A stretch of DNA of 10,524 bases from Verrucomicrobiales bacterium (GTDB lineage: Bacteria; Verrucomicrobiota; Verrucomicrobiia; Verrucomicrobiales; DEV007), in NCBI GenBank assembly GCA_013003335.1, contig JABDJT010000103.1, positions 1 through 10,524 of the forward strand, in the 5' to 3' direction. Made by a program: the position numbers and the translations under genes. Position 1 is the stretch's first letter. Each line of letters starts with the position of its first letter. Positions 1-6,998 of the stretch are shown in pieces. The notes under the pieces were generated by a model that made no database searches, was not told the DNA's origin, and worked only from the letters and a program-made list of their open reading frames with translations.

Positions 1-51
1 AATCCCTTCCGCTACCATTTTCGCCCGTCGCAAATCGTGACGAATGGTCAC

Positions 52-127
<76 letters not shown>

Positions 128-137
128 CCCTCCACCC

Positions 138-180
138 GATTCAACAGGGTCCGTTCGGAAAACAGACCCTGTTCATTCGC
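138..180 (+). repeat. Dispersed palindromic repeat, copy 1
   Basis: This is a 43-bp element that matches the copy at 2110-2152 (opposite strand) at 35 of 43 positions and shares its core with 8139-8181. The 31-bp core (143-173) folds as AACAGGGTC / GACCCTGTT (9 bp), a C-A mismatch, GTT/AAC, and loop CGGAA. A run of five T follows at 181-185, a few bases after the stem, so it may end tRNA-Phe transcription. The TGA stop codon of the minus-strand acyltransferase gene (173-175) lies inside the element. In the minus direction no T run follows the stem. Confidence 0.8.
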
Positions 181-1159
181 TTTTTGCCCCCGCAATCCGC
201 TGCTCCAACTTGCGAAAATGGGGCGAAGGCTGGGCATACCCGGGATAGCGGTTGGCCCCGCCTTTTTCGTCTTCCGGAAGATAGCGCCAGTGCTTGTACA
301 TCCACAACCACGGATCGGGATTCTCGCGGAGGTAGGGCTCGAAGCAATCCCAGCAGGCCTGGGCGATTTCCTGTTCGGTGTCATTCTCCCCGATTTCCAG
401 GGGTGGAAAACCGCGCATGATGTAGGTTCCGTCGCCTTTCGGTATACATATGCCGGGTATCACGGGCAGGCCGGTCCGTTTCATCAATTCGGCGTGAAGC
501 GCCGTCACGCAGGTTTTGAAACCGAATACGTTGATGACTGTCGCGGCTTTGCTGGGCTTAATATTCAGGTCGGTCAAAAACGCAGCGTGGCCGCCTGATT
601 TGAGGTTCTTGAGGAGACGAATGAGAGCCCGTTTCTGCGGGATGACCTGATGACCACTGACTTCCCGATTCTCCTGGAAGATTTTTGTGAGGTGCGGGTT
701 CTTGAAATCCTGCGCAATGATCGTGAAACGGTAACCGCGAAATCCCATGATCAGCGCGATCCACTCAAAATTTGAATAGTGGGGTGTCACCCAGATTGCG
801 CCTGTCTCGCGAGCGGATTCGATGGCATCCGGGTCATCCATCTCGATTTCGAGGAAGGTTTCGTAATTCTCCGCTTTCAGGCGCCGGCTCCAGAACTGAT
901 CGACTACGGTGCGACCAAAGTTTTTGTAGGAATTTTTGGCGATCGCGACGATTTCCGCTTCGGACTTCTCGTCGCCATAAACCGCTCGCAAATTCTGCCG
1001 GGCGGTCCGGCGTCCGCGGTAATCAACACGAAATCCGATCGAACCCAACAGATTTGCGAGGCCGTGGGCACCCCGCCGTGGCAGCAGCGGGATCATAGTG
1101 GCGAGAAAAGCGAGACCGAACCATTCGATTCGGTATCGGATGCGTTTCCAGAGGGACAT
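173..1159 (-). CDS. LpxL/HtrB-family lipid A (lysophospholipid) acyltransferase
   Basis: The product is a 328-residue membrane-associated acyltransferase of the Lip_A_acyltrans family. Members add a secondary acyl chain to lipid A, or to a related lipid, at the inner membrane. Visible hallmarks are an N-terminal hydrophobic stretch (about residues 13-27, FGLAFLATMIPLLP), the HX4E catalytic motif HYSNFE at 127-132, LTDLN at 195-199 (where relatives carry a second conserved acidic site), and the C-terminal WLWMYKHWRY at 284-293, which matches the family's W..H.RW ending. Length is normal for the family. I chose ATG 1159 because the open frame upstream of it runs back through manA in another frame and adds no family sequence. 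It starts 8 nt after the manA stop, so the two are very likely cotranscribed. No Shine-Dalgarno motif is visible. The stop codon lies in repeat copy 1. Chain-length and substrate specificity cannot be read from sequence. Confidence 0.88.
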   Translation of the reverse strand: MSLWKRIRYRIEWFGLAFLATMIPLLPRRGAHGLANLLGSIGFRVDYRGRRTARQNLRAVYGDEKSEAEIVAIAKNSYKNFGRTVVDQFWSRRLKAENYETFLEIEMDDPDAIESARETGAIWVTPHYSNFEWIALIMGFRGYRFTIIAQDFKNPHLTKIFQENREVSGHQVIPQKRALIRLLKNLKSGGHAAFLTDLNIKPSKAATVINVFGFKTCVTALHAELMKRTGLPVIPGICIPKGDGTYIMRGFPPLEIGENDTEQEIAQACWDCFEPYLRENPDPWLWMYKHWRYLPEDEKGGANRYPGYAQPSPHFRKLEQRIAGAKSE

Positions 1160-1167
1160 TGTCAGGG

Positions 1168-2097
1168 TCAGCCGGTTGGCCAGGTCGTTGCGAGAATGTT
1201 CGCATTTCCTGACAATTCCTCCACTGAATCCGAACCGGCTGCGACCAGGAAAAAGTCGCCCTTCCCGAATGCGCCGAGTTCGCCCGAGATAATGGTCACG
1301 ATCGAGAAACGGCCGGCAGTCACGGTAGAAAGTGGGGATTCCGGGGAAATGGAGTGCCGTTCCATGCGGAAATAATCGCACTCGCACAGCAAGGTCCTGT
1401 CGGCCGAATCCATACCCGGCCCAATGTCGGAAAAATCGATGCATCGAAGCGATTCCTCGATGTGGAGATCACGGGGCTTTCCGTCGAGCCCCACCCGGTT
1501 CCAATCGAAAACCCGGAAGGTCGTGTCCGAGTTTTGCTGGATTTCGTAAATCACGATTCCGGCCCCGATCGCGTGAAGTCGACCACTGGGGATAAAAATG
1601 TGCTGGCCCGGGCTGACCGGGATTCGGTGGACGCAGTCCTCAACCGTTCCGTCGCGCAGGGCGGTTTCAAAATCCGATCGGGAAACGCCTTCGCGAATCC
1701 CCACGTAAATCTCCGCGCCCGGTTCGGCGTCCGCGATGAACCAGGTTTCCGATTTCGGTTCCCCGCCCAGCTCCGAGGCGATTTCTGCCGGTGGATGAAC
1801 CTGGATCGAAAGCCGCTGGCGGGCGTCGAGAATCTTGCAGAGAAGTGGAAACCGTTTTGAATTCGGAGCCAGCTTCCCGAAAATCTCAGTTCGATTTTCC
1901 GCCCATAATTCGGTCAGCCGTTTCCCTTGAAACGGACCATCCGAAATCACCTCACTGTCCGCCTCCTCCCGGGCACTGATCTCCCAGGATTCACCGAAAG
2001 GCTGATCGGTGTTCGGCAAATCACGTCGAAAAGTCGTTTCCAGTTCGCGACCTCCCCATACGCGGGTTTGATAAACTGGTTGGAATTGGAGGATCAT
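1168..2097 (-). CDS. manA: Mannose-6-phosphate isomerase, class I
   Basis: The product is a cytoplasmic zinc enzyme interconverting mannose 6-phosphate and fructose 6-phosphate. It feeds GDP-mannose and glycan synthesis or mannose catabolism. At 309 residues it matches the short class I form (B. subtilis type) rather than the longer E. coli form. The zinc site is visible: QVHPP gives Q99 and H101, KSETWFI gives E118, and SGRLHAIGAG gives H175. The stretch YEIQQNSDTTFRVFDWNR (184-201) is typical of the family. The start is ATG 2097 (MILQFQPVYQTRVWGG). A longer frame to 2169 merely translates repeat copy 2 and should not be used. It is the middle gene of a minus-strand operon, 34 nt after the glycosyltransferase stop and 8 nt before the acyltransferase, with no visible Shine-Dalgarno motif. 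The context suggests a supply of sugar precursors for the cell surface, which is inference. Confidence 0.92.
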   Translation of the reverse strand: MILQFQPVYQTRVWGGRELETTFRRDLPNTDQPFGESWEISAREEADSEVISDGPFQGKRLTELWAENRTEIFGKLAPNSKRFPLLCKILDARQRLSIQVHPPAEIASELGGEPKSETWFIADAEPGAEIYVGIREGVSRSDFETALRDGTVEDCVHRIPVSPGQHIFIPSGRLHAIGAGIVIYEIQQNSDTTFRVFDWNRVGLDGKPRDLHIEESLRCIDFSDIGPGMDSADRTLLCECDYFRMERHSISPESPLSTVTAGRFSIVTIISGELGAFGKGDFFLVAAGSDSVEELSGNANILATTWPTG

Positions 2098-2109
2098 GAT
2101 TGAAATGGC

Positions 2110-2152
2110 GCGAATGAAGAGGGTTGGTTCTTCAAACAGACCCTGTTGGATC
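2110..2152 (-). repeat. Dispersed palindromic repeat, copy 2 (inside operon)
   Basis: This is the second copy of the 43-bp element. It is read on the minus strand, keeps the same 31-bp core length (2117-2147) and ends in the same CATTCGC as copy 1. The hairpin is weaker than the other copies, with mismatches at core positions 3, 9 and 10, and no T run follows. It fills most of the 34-nt gap between the glycosyltransferase and manA and runs back into the glycosyltransferase coding end, supplying its last six codons (DPTGSV) and TGA stop. Being inside an operon, it may attenuate or stabilise mRNA rather than fully terminate. Confidence 0.78.
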
Positions 2153-2782
2153 GATCCTGGTCCGGGCAATGTCCCAGTCTTCCGCAGTATCGACGTCGTT
2201 CAGAGTTTCCAGTAAAGCAATTTTCCGGCCAGCAGTTTTGGCCGTCTCAAGACTTGCAGAAAGGGTGTGTTCTGTGCTCCACGGAATTCCGGTGAAAATT
2301 TCAGGAGCAGGCTCGTTCAAGCCCGCGAGATAATACCCGCCATCGTTGGTCGGGCCGAAGACCAGGTCATGGGAATCGAGTTCGGACCAGGTTCGGGAAA
2401 AGGTATCAGGCGATATTTCGATGCAATCTGTACCGAGGAGAATGAGTTTCGCACCGCCGGGGTTTTGGGAGAAAGCCGATTCCGTCGCAAATTCCAGGCG
2501 TTCGCCCAAATCCCCTTGGAATTGCCCCTGAAAAACTACCGGCCCGGATTTTGGAAGGTTCAACCATTCCTGAACTGCCTGTTCTGCGTCAGGCGGTTCG
2601 AAGCAAATCCGTAATTCATCCCATTCGGAGACAGAAATGACCCGCAACACCTCATCCACGAGGCGCCTGTAGATGTCAGCGGCCTGCTCCCCCGGATTTT
2701 CGCCGGAAAGTCCGGCCGCAAGGCGGGTTTTGACCGACCCCGGCACTGGAAGCTTCAAGAACAGGAGGATAATTCGTGGCAT
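2132..2782 (-). CDS. TIGR04282/DUF2064-family glycosyltransferase
   Basis: The product is a 216-residue cytoplasmic GT-A-like protein of the DUF2064 (TIGR04282, rSAM/selenodomain-associated transferase 1-like) family, related to nucleotidyl- and glycosyltransferases. The family signature LPVPGSVKTRLA is at residues 11-22. GDLGERL is at 90-96, GTDC at 117-120 is the likely metal/nucleotide aspartate, GPTNDGGYYLAGL is at 143-155, and DVDTAEDW at 196-203 is the conserved C-terminal motif. The substrate is not known for most members. It is the first gene of the minus operon leading to manA and the acyltransferase. ATG 2782 gives the correct family start (MPRIILLFLKLPVPG). The bases just upstream read CCTCCC, so no Shine-Dalgarno is present. 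Its last codons and stop lie inside repeat copy 2, so the C-terminal tail probably came with the repeat. Confidence 0.85.
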   Translation of the reverse strand: MPRIILLFLKLPVPGSVKTRLAAGLSGENPGEQAADIYRRLVDEVLRVISVSEWDELRICFEPPDAEQAVQEWLNLPKSGPVVFQGQFQGDLGERLEFATESAFSQNPGGAKLILLGTDCIEISPDTFSRTWSELDSHDLVFGPTNDGGYYLAGLNEPAPEIFTGIPWSTEHTLSASLETAKTAGRKIALLETLNDVDTAEDWDIARTRIDPTGSV

Positions 2783-2815
2783 GGGAGGATTTGATTAAGA
2801 AACCTAAGATATTCG

Positions 2816-2844
2816 TTGAACCAAATAGTAGCTACGGTTATTAT
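2816..2844 (+). promoter_or_regulatory. Candidate sigma-70 promoter for ftsK
   Basis: A TTGAAC -35 box (2816-2821) and a TATTAT -10 box (2839-2844) are separated by exactly 17 bp. They lie in the 134-bp divergent region between the glycosyltransferase and ftsK. Transcription would begin near 2851, leaving a leader of about 65 nt before the ftsK ATG at 2917. This is consensus matching only. A minus-strand promoter for the glycosyltransferase operon must lie in the same region, but I see only weak candidates. Confidence 0.5.
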
Positions 2845-2916
2845 TAATTTCCCCGAGATACAAGTTTGTTTCGGTTTTTTAGAATTTCCAGAATTAGCCC
2901 TTTTTCTGTTTTCAAG

Positions 2917-5430
2917 ATGGCAGCCGTGAAGTCCCGAAGCAAGAGTCCACCGAAAAAACGGGCGCCTGCAGCCGCTTCCAAGCGAAAGCGATCTGCGCGG
3001 TCCCGTAAGCAGGACGAAAAAATCGGGCCGTACGTTTTTCACGAGGGAATCGCGATCGCGCTCGGTGGCCTGGGACTCCTGTTATTTTTGGCGCTGGTTT
3101 CCTATTCCCCGCGGGATCTTCCGAGTTGGGTGCCGTTTTCCAGCACCGCCGGCCAGGAGGAAGCGTTGAATAATTTCATCGGTCCGGTGGGTGCAGTCGT
3201 TGCCGGCTATTCCTTTTTCTTCTTTGGGGCAGCCTGTTACCTGATCCCTGCCATCCTTGCGTGGTGGGGCGTGCAGGTTTTGACCGGCGGACGAATTTTT
3301 CACGGACGAAACTTTGCGGCCTTCGCGATCCTGGTTGCCTCCGGCTCGTGCCTGATCGAATACCAGACCTTGTTCTTCAATGACTGGCCTGCGAAGTATC
3401 AACTGCCAAAGAGTGCGGGTGGCTTCGTGGGGCATGGAGTGGGCGCGGTGGTCTTTGAAAATGCGATGGGGTCAGTCGGCTCGTTTTTGATCATGGCGAT
3501 CGCGTATTGCCTTTCGATGATCGTACTGACAGGAATTCATCCTTTCCGATTTGCGAAACTGGTCCGTTCCCGGTTTTCGGCGCGACTGGAAGAGCGTCGC
3601 CGTATGGGATTCGGGCCGGATGAAGAAGAGGTGATCCCGAAACCGGCTTCGAGGCAGAAGAAGGATTCCGGAAAGAAAAAGGTCGTCCCGGAAGACGATG
3701 AAATGCAGGAACTTCTTCCCCTGGAAACCGACACGCCGGAGCCGAAAATTATTGACGCTTCACAGCGTCAGAAGCGGGACGGAAAAGAATCGCTATCGGT
3801 TGTGGGAAGCAAAGAAGAGAACCTGGTTCCGTTCCAGGGGCGGCGGTTTGAAAATTACCAGTTGCCCCGCCTCAATTTGCTGAGCTACGGGGATGAATCG
3901 GAAGTCACTCCCACGGATCGGGACAATCTCCTGCAGGTTCAGCGGACAATCGTGGAGACATTGGAAACCTTCGGGGTGGATGTGAAACCGGGGGACATTA
4001 CCAAGGGACCGACGATTACCCGTTACGAAGTGTATCCCAAGCCGGGATTGCGGGTCAACCGCATCACTTCACTTCAGGCGGATATTGCCCGGGCCACCAT
4101 GGCCGAGCGAATCAATATCCTCGCGCCCATTCCGGGCAAAGATACCGTGGGAATTGAGATCGCGAATTCAGACAAGGTGTTGGTAGCCCTGCGGGAATTG
4201 TTCGAAGACGATGCTTTCCGTGACTCCAAAGCAAAACTGCCACTGGCGCTCGGCAAGGATGTTTACGGTCGGACCATCGTGGGAGATTTGGCAAAAATGC
4301 CCCACCTCCTTGTAGCCGGCGCGACCGGTAGCGGAAAAAGCGTGTGCATCAACAGCATCATCGCCAGCCTGCTGTTCCGTTTTTCCCCGGACGATCTCAA
4401 GTTTATCATGATCGACCCGAAGGTCGTGGAGATGCAGCTTTACAATACCCTGCCTCACATGGTCGTCCCGGTCGTCACGGACCCGAAAAAAGTGTTGCTG
4501 GCTCTTCGCTGGGTGATCAATGAGATGGAGCGTCGCTACACTCTTTTTGCAAAACTGGGCTGCCGGAACTTTGACGGATTCAATGGGCAAGTGAAGGAGC
4601 GGCAGCAGGCCCGGGCAGAGGCGGCAGATCTGACGACTCATCACCTCAAAATCAGCGATGATCTGGCGATTGATCAATCTGATGTTCCGGCAGACGGGAA
4701 GCCGGACAACGGACCGCCTTCCCCTCCCGCTGGTGATGAAGGCGAAGGAGACGACGATGAGTTCTCCCATACCCTTCCTTACATCGTAGTGATCATCGAC
4801 GAACTGGCAGACTTGATGCAAACCGCCCCGGCGGATGTGGAAACCGGCATCGCCCGGATTGCCCAGAAAGCGCGCGCTGCGGGCATTCACCTGATCGTTG
4901 CCACCCAAACACCGCGGGCCGACGTGGTCACCGGAGTCATCAAGGCCAACATTCCGTCCCGGGTCGCATTTCAGGTATCATCGAAGATTGATTCCCGGGT
5001 GATTCTCGACAACTCCGGGGCGGAAAACCTCGTGGGCAAGGGCGACATGTTGTTTTTACCACCGGGTAGCGCTCAATTACTCCGGGCCCAGGGTGCCTTC
5101 CTGTCTGACGAAGAAGCGCAGGCTGTAGTCGCGGCATGCGCCGCGCAGGGCGAACCTCAATTTGCGCCGGATGCTCAGGAAACGATCGAAGCGGGCGAAT
5201 CGTTCGAAGATGAAATCACTGAAGCCGAAGAAGAACTGATTGAGAAGTGTCTCGAAATCATTTTTGCGGACAAGAAAGCCTCCACTTCCCACCTGCAGCG
5301 CCGCCTCCGCCTCGGATACAACCGGGCAGCGCGGGTAATGGATATCCTCGAGCAGCGGGGAATTATCGGTCCGGGCGATGGCGCGAAACCGCGGGAGATT
5401 CTCGTCGATCTTTCCGACGAATTTGAGTAG
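2917..5430 (+). CDS. ftsK: DNA translocase FtsK/SpoIIIE
   Basis: The product is an 837-residue membrane-anchored hexameric ATPase that pumps chromosomal DNA through the closing septum and helps dimer resolution at dif. In order it has a very basic N-terminus (residues 1-36), a membrane domain of about four segments (about 44-63, 87-117, 132-149, 187-206), and a charged linker of about 110 residues. The motor domain follows, with Walker A GATGSGKS at 468-475 and Walker B VVIIDE at 624-629. The C-terminal gamma winged-helix domain (about 770-831, ASTSHLQRRLRLGYNRAARVMD) is the part that reads KOPS-type polar sequences. Between Walker A and B is an unusual acidic, proline-rich insert (about 555-620). 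I start at ATG 2917. A TTG at 2866 would add 17 residues but is less likely. No Shine-Dalgarno motif is present. The RodZ-like gene follows 71 nt later, a pairing of ftsK with a RodZ-type gene seen in several bacterial groups. Confidence 0.95.
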   Translation: MAAVKSRSKSPPKKRAPAAASKRKRSARSRKQDEKIGPYVFHEGIAIALGGLGLLLFLALVSYSPRDLPSWVPFSSTAGQEEALNNFIGPVGAVVAGYSFFFFGAACYLIPAILAWWGVQVLTGGRIFHGRNFAAFAILVASGSCLIEYQTLFFNDWPAKYQLPKSAGGFVGHGVGAVVFENAMGSVGSFLIMAIAYCLSMIVLTGIHPFRFAKLVRSRFSARLEERRRMGFGPDEEEVIPKPASRQKKDSGKKKVVPEDDEMQELLPLETDTPEPKIIDASQRQKRDGKESLSVVGSKEENLVPFQGRRFENYQLPRLNLLSYGDESEVTPTDRDNLLQVQRTIVETLETFGVDVKPGDITKGPTITRYEVYPKPGLRVNRITSLQADIARATMAERINILAPIPGKDTVGIEIANSDKVLVALRELFEDDAFRDSKAKLPLALGKDVYGRTIVGDLAKMPHLLVAGATGSGKSVCINSIIASLLFRFSPDDLKFIMIDPKVVEMQLYNTLPHMVVPVVTDPKKVLLALRWVINEMERRYTLFAKLGCRNFDGFNGQVKERQQARAEAADLTTHHLKISDDLAIDQSDVPADGKPDNGPPSPPAGDEGEGDDDEFSHTLPYIVVIIDELADLMQTAPADVETGIARIAQKARAAGIHLIVATQTPRADVVTGVIKANIPSRVAFQVSSKIDSRVILDNSGAENLVGKGDMLFLPPGSAQLLRAQGAFLSDEEAQAVVAACAAQGEPQFAPDAQETIEAGESFEDEITEAEEELIEKCLEIIFADKKASTSHLQRRLRLGYNRAARVMDILEQRGIIGPGDGAKPREILVDLSDEFE

Positions 5431-5441
5431 CTTCAGAGTTC

Positions 5442-5474
5442 GGGAAATGTATCTTTTTCTGAAAGATTTTTCCC
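5442..5474 (+). other. Hairpin between ftsK and rodZ-like gene
   Basis: The sequence GGGAAA-TGT-ATCTTT is mirrored by AAAGAT-TTTTCCC around the loop TTCTG. This gives an imperfect AT-rich stem-loop 12 nt after the ftsK stop and 27 nt before the next start. It lacks a GC-rich stem followed by a clear T run, so I do not call it a terminator. It could be an attenuator, a processing site or chance. Confidence 0.35.
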
Positions 5475-5501
5475 AGGACAACGGTAGTAAGAATCGGTTA
5501 G

Positions 5502-6569
5502 ATGGCATCCACCATTGGTCAGCAATTGCGCGACGCGCGCGTTGAGAAAGGCCTGTCTGTCGAAGACGTGGCTCATCAGACCCGTATTCACGCGAACTCA
5601 ATCCGCGCGTTGGAAGAAGACGATTACTCCGGTTTCGCGAGCATCACCTACGCAAAAAGTTTCCTGCAGCTCTACAGCCGGCATCTTGGTGTGGACGCCA
5701 CGGAGGCCATTTCCGTCTTCAAAGAAAGCGGTTCAATCAATCTGCATGGATCCAGCATCGTGAGCGACCTTCACGAAAGCATTGAACCCCTCGGAATGCC
5801 CGAAAAGCCATTCCGAAGGATCAAGCGCAAAAAAAAGGCGGAAAAACCCGGCGGCGCTCCCATTTTCCTGGGAATGCTGCTCGGCCTGCTGATAATCGCA
5901 ATTCCCACCTTTTATTTCCTCGGATACAACGCGGAAAACCCCGAGGAGGTGGGCGATGAAATCGTCAAAAATGCCAAGCAACTCAAGGAAGATATCGAAT
6001 CGCTGAAGGACAAGGGCGAATCAAATCAGGGAGTATCAAAAGGAGGAGAGAAATCGCTTGGCCCGGAAGAATCCGAAGCAAATCCAAATGTGGTAACGAT
6101 TCCGCCTTCGCCACCAACTGACGACGAGGCACCGGAGCCTGTCGAAACTCCGAAGACCGGAATTGTGTTCCTGGAAAATTCCGGAGACAAATCGCCAGAA
6201 CCGGCCGCAAACGGCAAAACAGTCACCGATCCGCCCAATTCCAAAGGATCTCCACCGACAAACACAAGCGCCCGCCCACCCGCAATCCGGGCCACACCTC
6301 TGGTTGCCCGGCCCGTAGTCATTCCGCCCGAGGAGGAGGAAGAGGGCGAGGCAGAATCAGAAGACGAGCCGGATAATCAATCGGGACAGTCGGCTGAAGA
6401 GCCGCGGCAGCAGACACGCCCACTTTCAACAAACCCTTCCACGACCCGTCGTCCGGAACCGGGAACTCCCATCGAGCCCCGCTCAGCTAAATCGAATTCC
6501 AACCGTCCCAGGACACCCTTTCGTGGACCGAACCGGTTCCCGCGACCGGTCAACCCCACCAATCAGTAG
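5502..6569 (+). CDS. RodZ-like helix-turn-helix membrane protein
   Basis: The 355-residue product begins with a RodZ-type HTH_25 domain (about residues 3-72; GQQLRDARVEKGLSVEDVAH and the aromatic-rich YAKSFLQLYSRHLGV). A basic juxtamembrane stretch (104-116, RRIKRKKKAEK) and a single transmembrane helix (121-140) follow. This predicts a cytoplasmic HTH and an outside tail. RodZ links the MreB cytoskeleton to the cell-wall elongation machinery. The tail has a charged coil-like part (about 144-175). After that comes a long low-complexity Pro/Glu/Ser/Thr region with a Glu run at 277-281, turning Arg/Pro-rich after about 302. I see no DUF4115 beta domain, which classical RodZ proteins carry, so the symbol is left blank. 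ATG 5502 is the natural start for the HTH domain. No Shine-Dalgarno motif is visible. It lies in line with ftsK and is closed by the terminator at 6582-6615. Confidence 0.8.
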   Translation: MASTIGQQLRDARVEKGLSVEDVAHQTRIHANSIRALEEDDYSGFASITYAKSFLQLYSRHLGVDATEAISVFKESGSINLHGSSIVSDLHESIEPLGMPEKPFRRIKRKKKAEKPGGAPIFLGMLLGLLIIAIPTFYFLGYNAENPEEVGDEIVKNAKQLKEDIESLKDKGESNQGVSKGGEKSLGPEESEANPNVVTIPPSPPTDDEAPEPVETPKTGIVFLENSGDKSPEPAANGKTVTDPPNSKGSPPTNTSARPPAIRATPLVARPVVIPPEEEEEGEAESEDEPDNQSGQSAEEPRQQTRPLSTNPSTTRRPEPGTPIEPRSAKSNSNRPRTPFRGPNRFPRPVNPTNQ

Positions 6570-6581
6570 ATCCAGGAAAAG

Positions 6582-6615
6582 AAAAAACCCCGCTGCTTTC
6601 GCAACGGGGTTTTTT
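6582..6615. terminator. Bidirectional intrinsic terminator
   Basis: Six A, then CCCCG, a C-A mismatch, TGC, loop TTTC, GCA, CGGGG and six T. The GC-rich stem flanked by A and T runs works on both strands. It ends the ftsK-rodZ unit (13 nt after the stop codon) and the minus-strand HMA gene coming from the right, whose stop is at 6652-6654. Confidence 0.93.
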
Positions 6616-6627
6616 AAACTCAAGTAT

Positions 6628-6643
6628 TCGGGTTTTAACCCGG
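6628..6643. other. Small perfect inverted repeat
   Basis: CGGGTT (6629-6634) and AACCCG (6637-6642) form a compact palindrome, extendable by one wobble pair. It lies between the bidirectional terminator and the end of the HMA gene. No T run follows on either strand. It may only protect the HMA mRNA 3' end, or have no role. Confidence 0.35.
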
Positions 6644-6651
6644 AAAAAGAT

Positions 6652-6972
6652 TCAGCTGTCTGCTTTGTCTTTATCCCAGGTCACCACCACGAAACGCTTG
6701 GCACTGTCACCAAGGCTTTTGACAGCCTCTTCTTTGGTAACATCAGCCGAACCGTCGGTCACAACCGTGACTTTTTGGGTTCCGGGCTTTTCGCCCTTTT
6801 CGATTTTGATGGACTTGAAGCCGGATAGATTTTTGAACGCCGAACTGACGGTCTTTTTGCACCCGTTTCAAGTCACGCCGGTCATGCCGGCAACATAGGT
6901 TACATCCTCAGCCAACGCCGCGGGGGCGAAGGCGAGAACCGCCAGTGCTACTGTTGCGATGAGTTTCTTCAT
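6652..6972 (-). CDS. Exported HMA-domain protein, probable selenoprotein (in-frame TGA)
   Basis: Reading through one in-frame TGA at 6868-6870 gives a 106-residue protein. Residues 1-21 are a classical Sec-pathway signal peptide: MKK, a hydrophobic core, and ALA before ED. The mature part is a heavy-metal-associated (HMA/MerP-like) domain beginning DVTYVAGMTGVT-U-NGCKKTV. The TGA is codon 35 and aligns with the first Cys of the CXXC metal site, giving U-x-x-C with C38. Downstream the frame stays open for 71 codons and keeps HMA-like strands and helices (TVSSAFKNLSGFKSIKI, TQKVTVVTD, KEEAVKSLG, KRFVVVTWD). This argues for selenocysteine decoding rather than decay. The likely role is periplasmic metal binding or thiol/selenol redox chemistry. 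It is divergent from mnmH, a selenophosphate-dependent enzyme, across 111 bp. The alternatives are a one-base nonsense mutation from TGC/TGT or a sequencing error. There is no Shine-Dalgarno motif before ATG 6972. Confidence 0.8.
6836..6870 (-). promoter_or_regulatory. Candidate bacterial SECIS hairpin after the TGA
   Basis: Bacterial selenocysteine insertion needs an mRNA hairpin just after UGA. Two mutually exclusive weak folds are visible. In the first, AACG (6867-6864) pairs with CGUU (6839-6836), and an inner CCG/CGG (6851-6849 with 6842-6840) has loop UCAGUU. In the second, ACGG (6866-6863) pairs with CCGU (6851-6848) and closes a loop that begins with G. Neither is strong by eye, and folding software with covariation would be needed. 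I list it as a candidate only. Confidence 0.3.
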
Positions 6973-6998
6973 AATAAGGAAGTAGTGGATACTACCCC

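Noticed and set aside
1160..1444. Upstream extension of the acyltransferase to 1444
   Set aside because: The extra 95 residues run antisense-frame through manA coding sequence and have no LpxL-like features.
2098..2169. Upstream extension of manA to ATG 2169
   Set aside because: The added residues are a translation of repeat copy 2, not family sequence, and they overlap the end of the glycosyltransferase gene.
2866..2916. Longer FtsK start at TTG 2866
   Set aside because: It would add 17 residues rich in Phe and Ile before the typical basic N-terminus. ATG 2917 gives a better start and a sensible leader after the candidate promoter.
6523..6898. Plus-strand open frames at 6523-6828 and 6665-6898
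   Set aside because: They run through a terminator or antisense to the HMA gene and have no recognisable domain; they are shadows of the real minus-strand gene.
6652..6972. HMA gene as a plain pseudogene
   Set aside because: Only one interruption exists, it is TGA rather than TAA or TAG, it lies at the key Cys position, and sequence on both sides is well kept. A recent nonsense mutation remains possible but is less likely.
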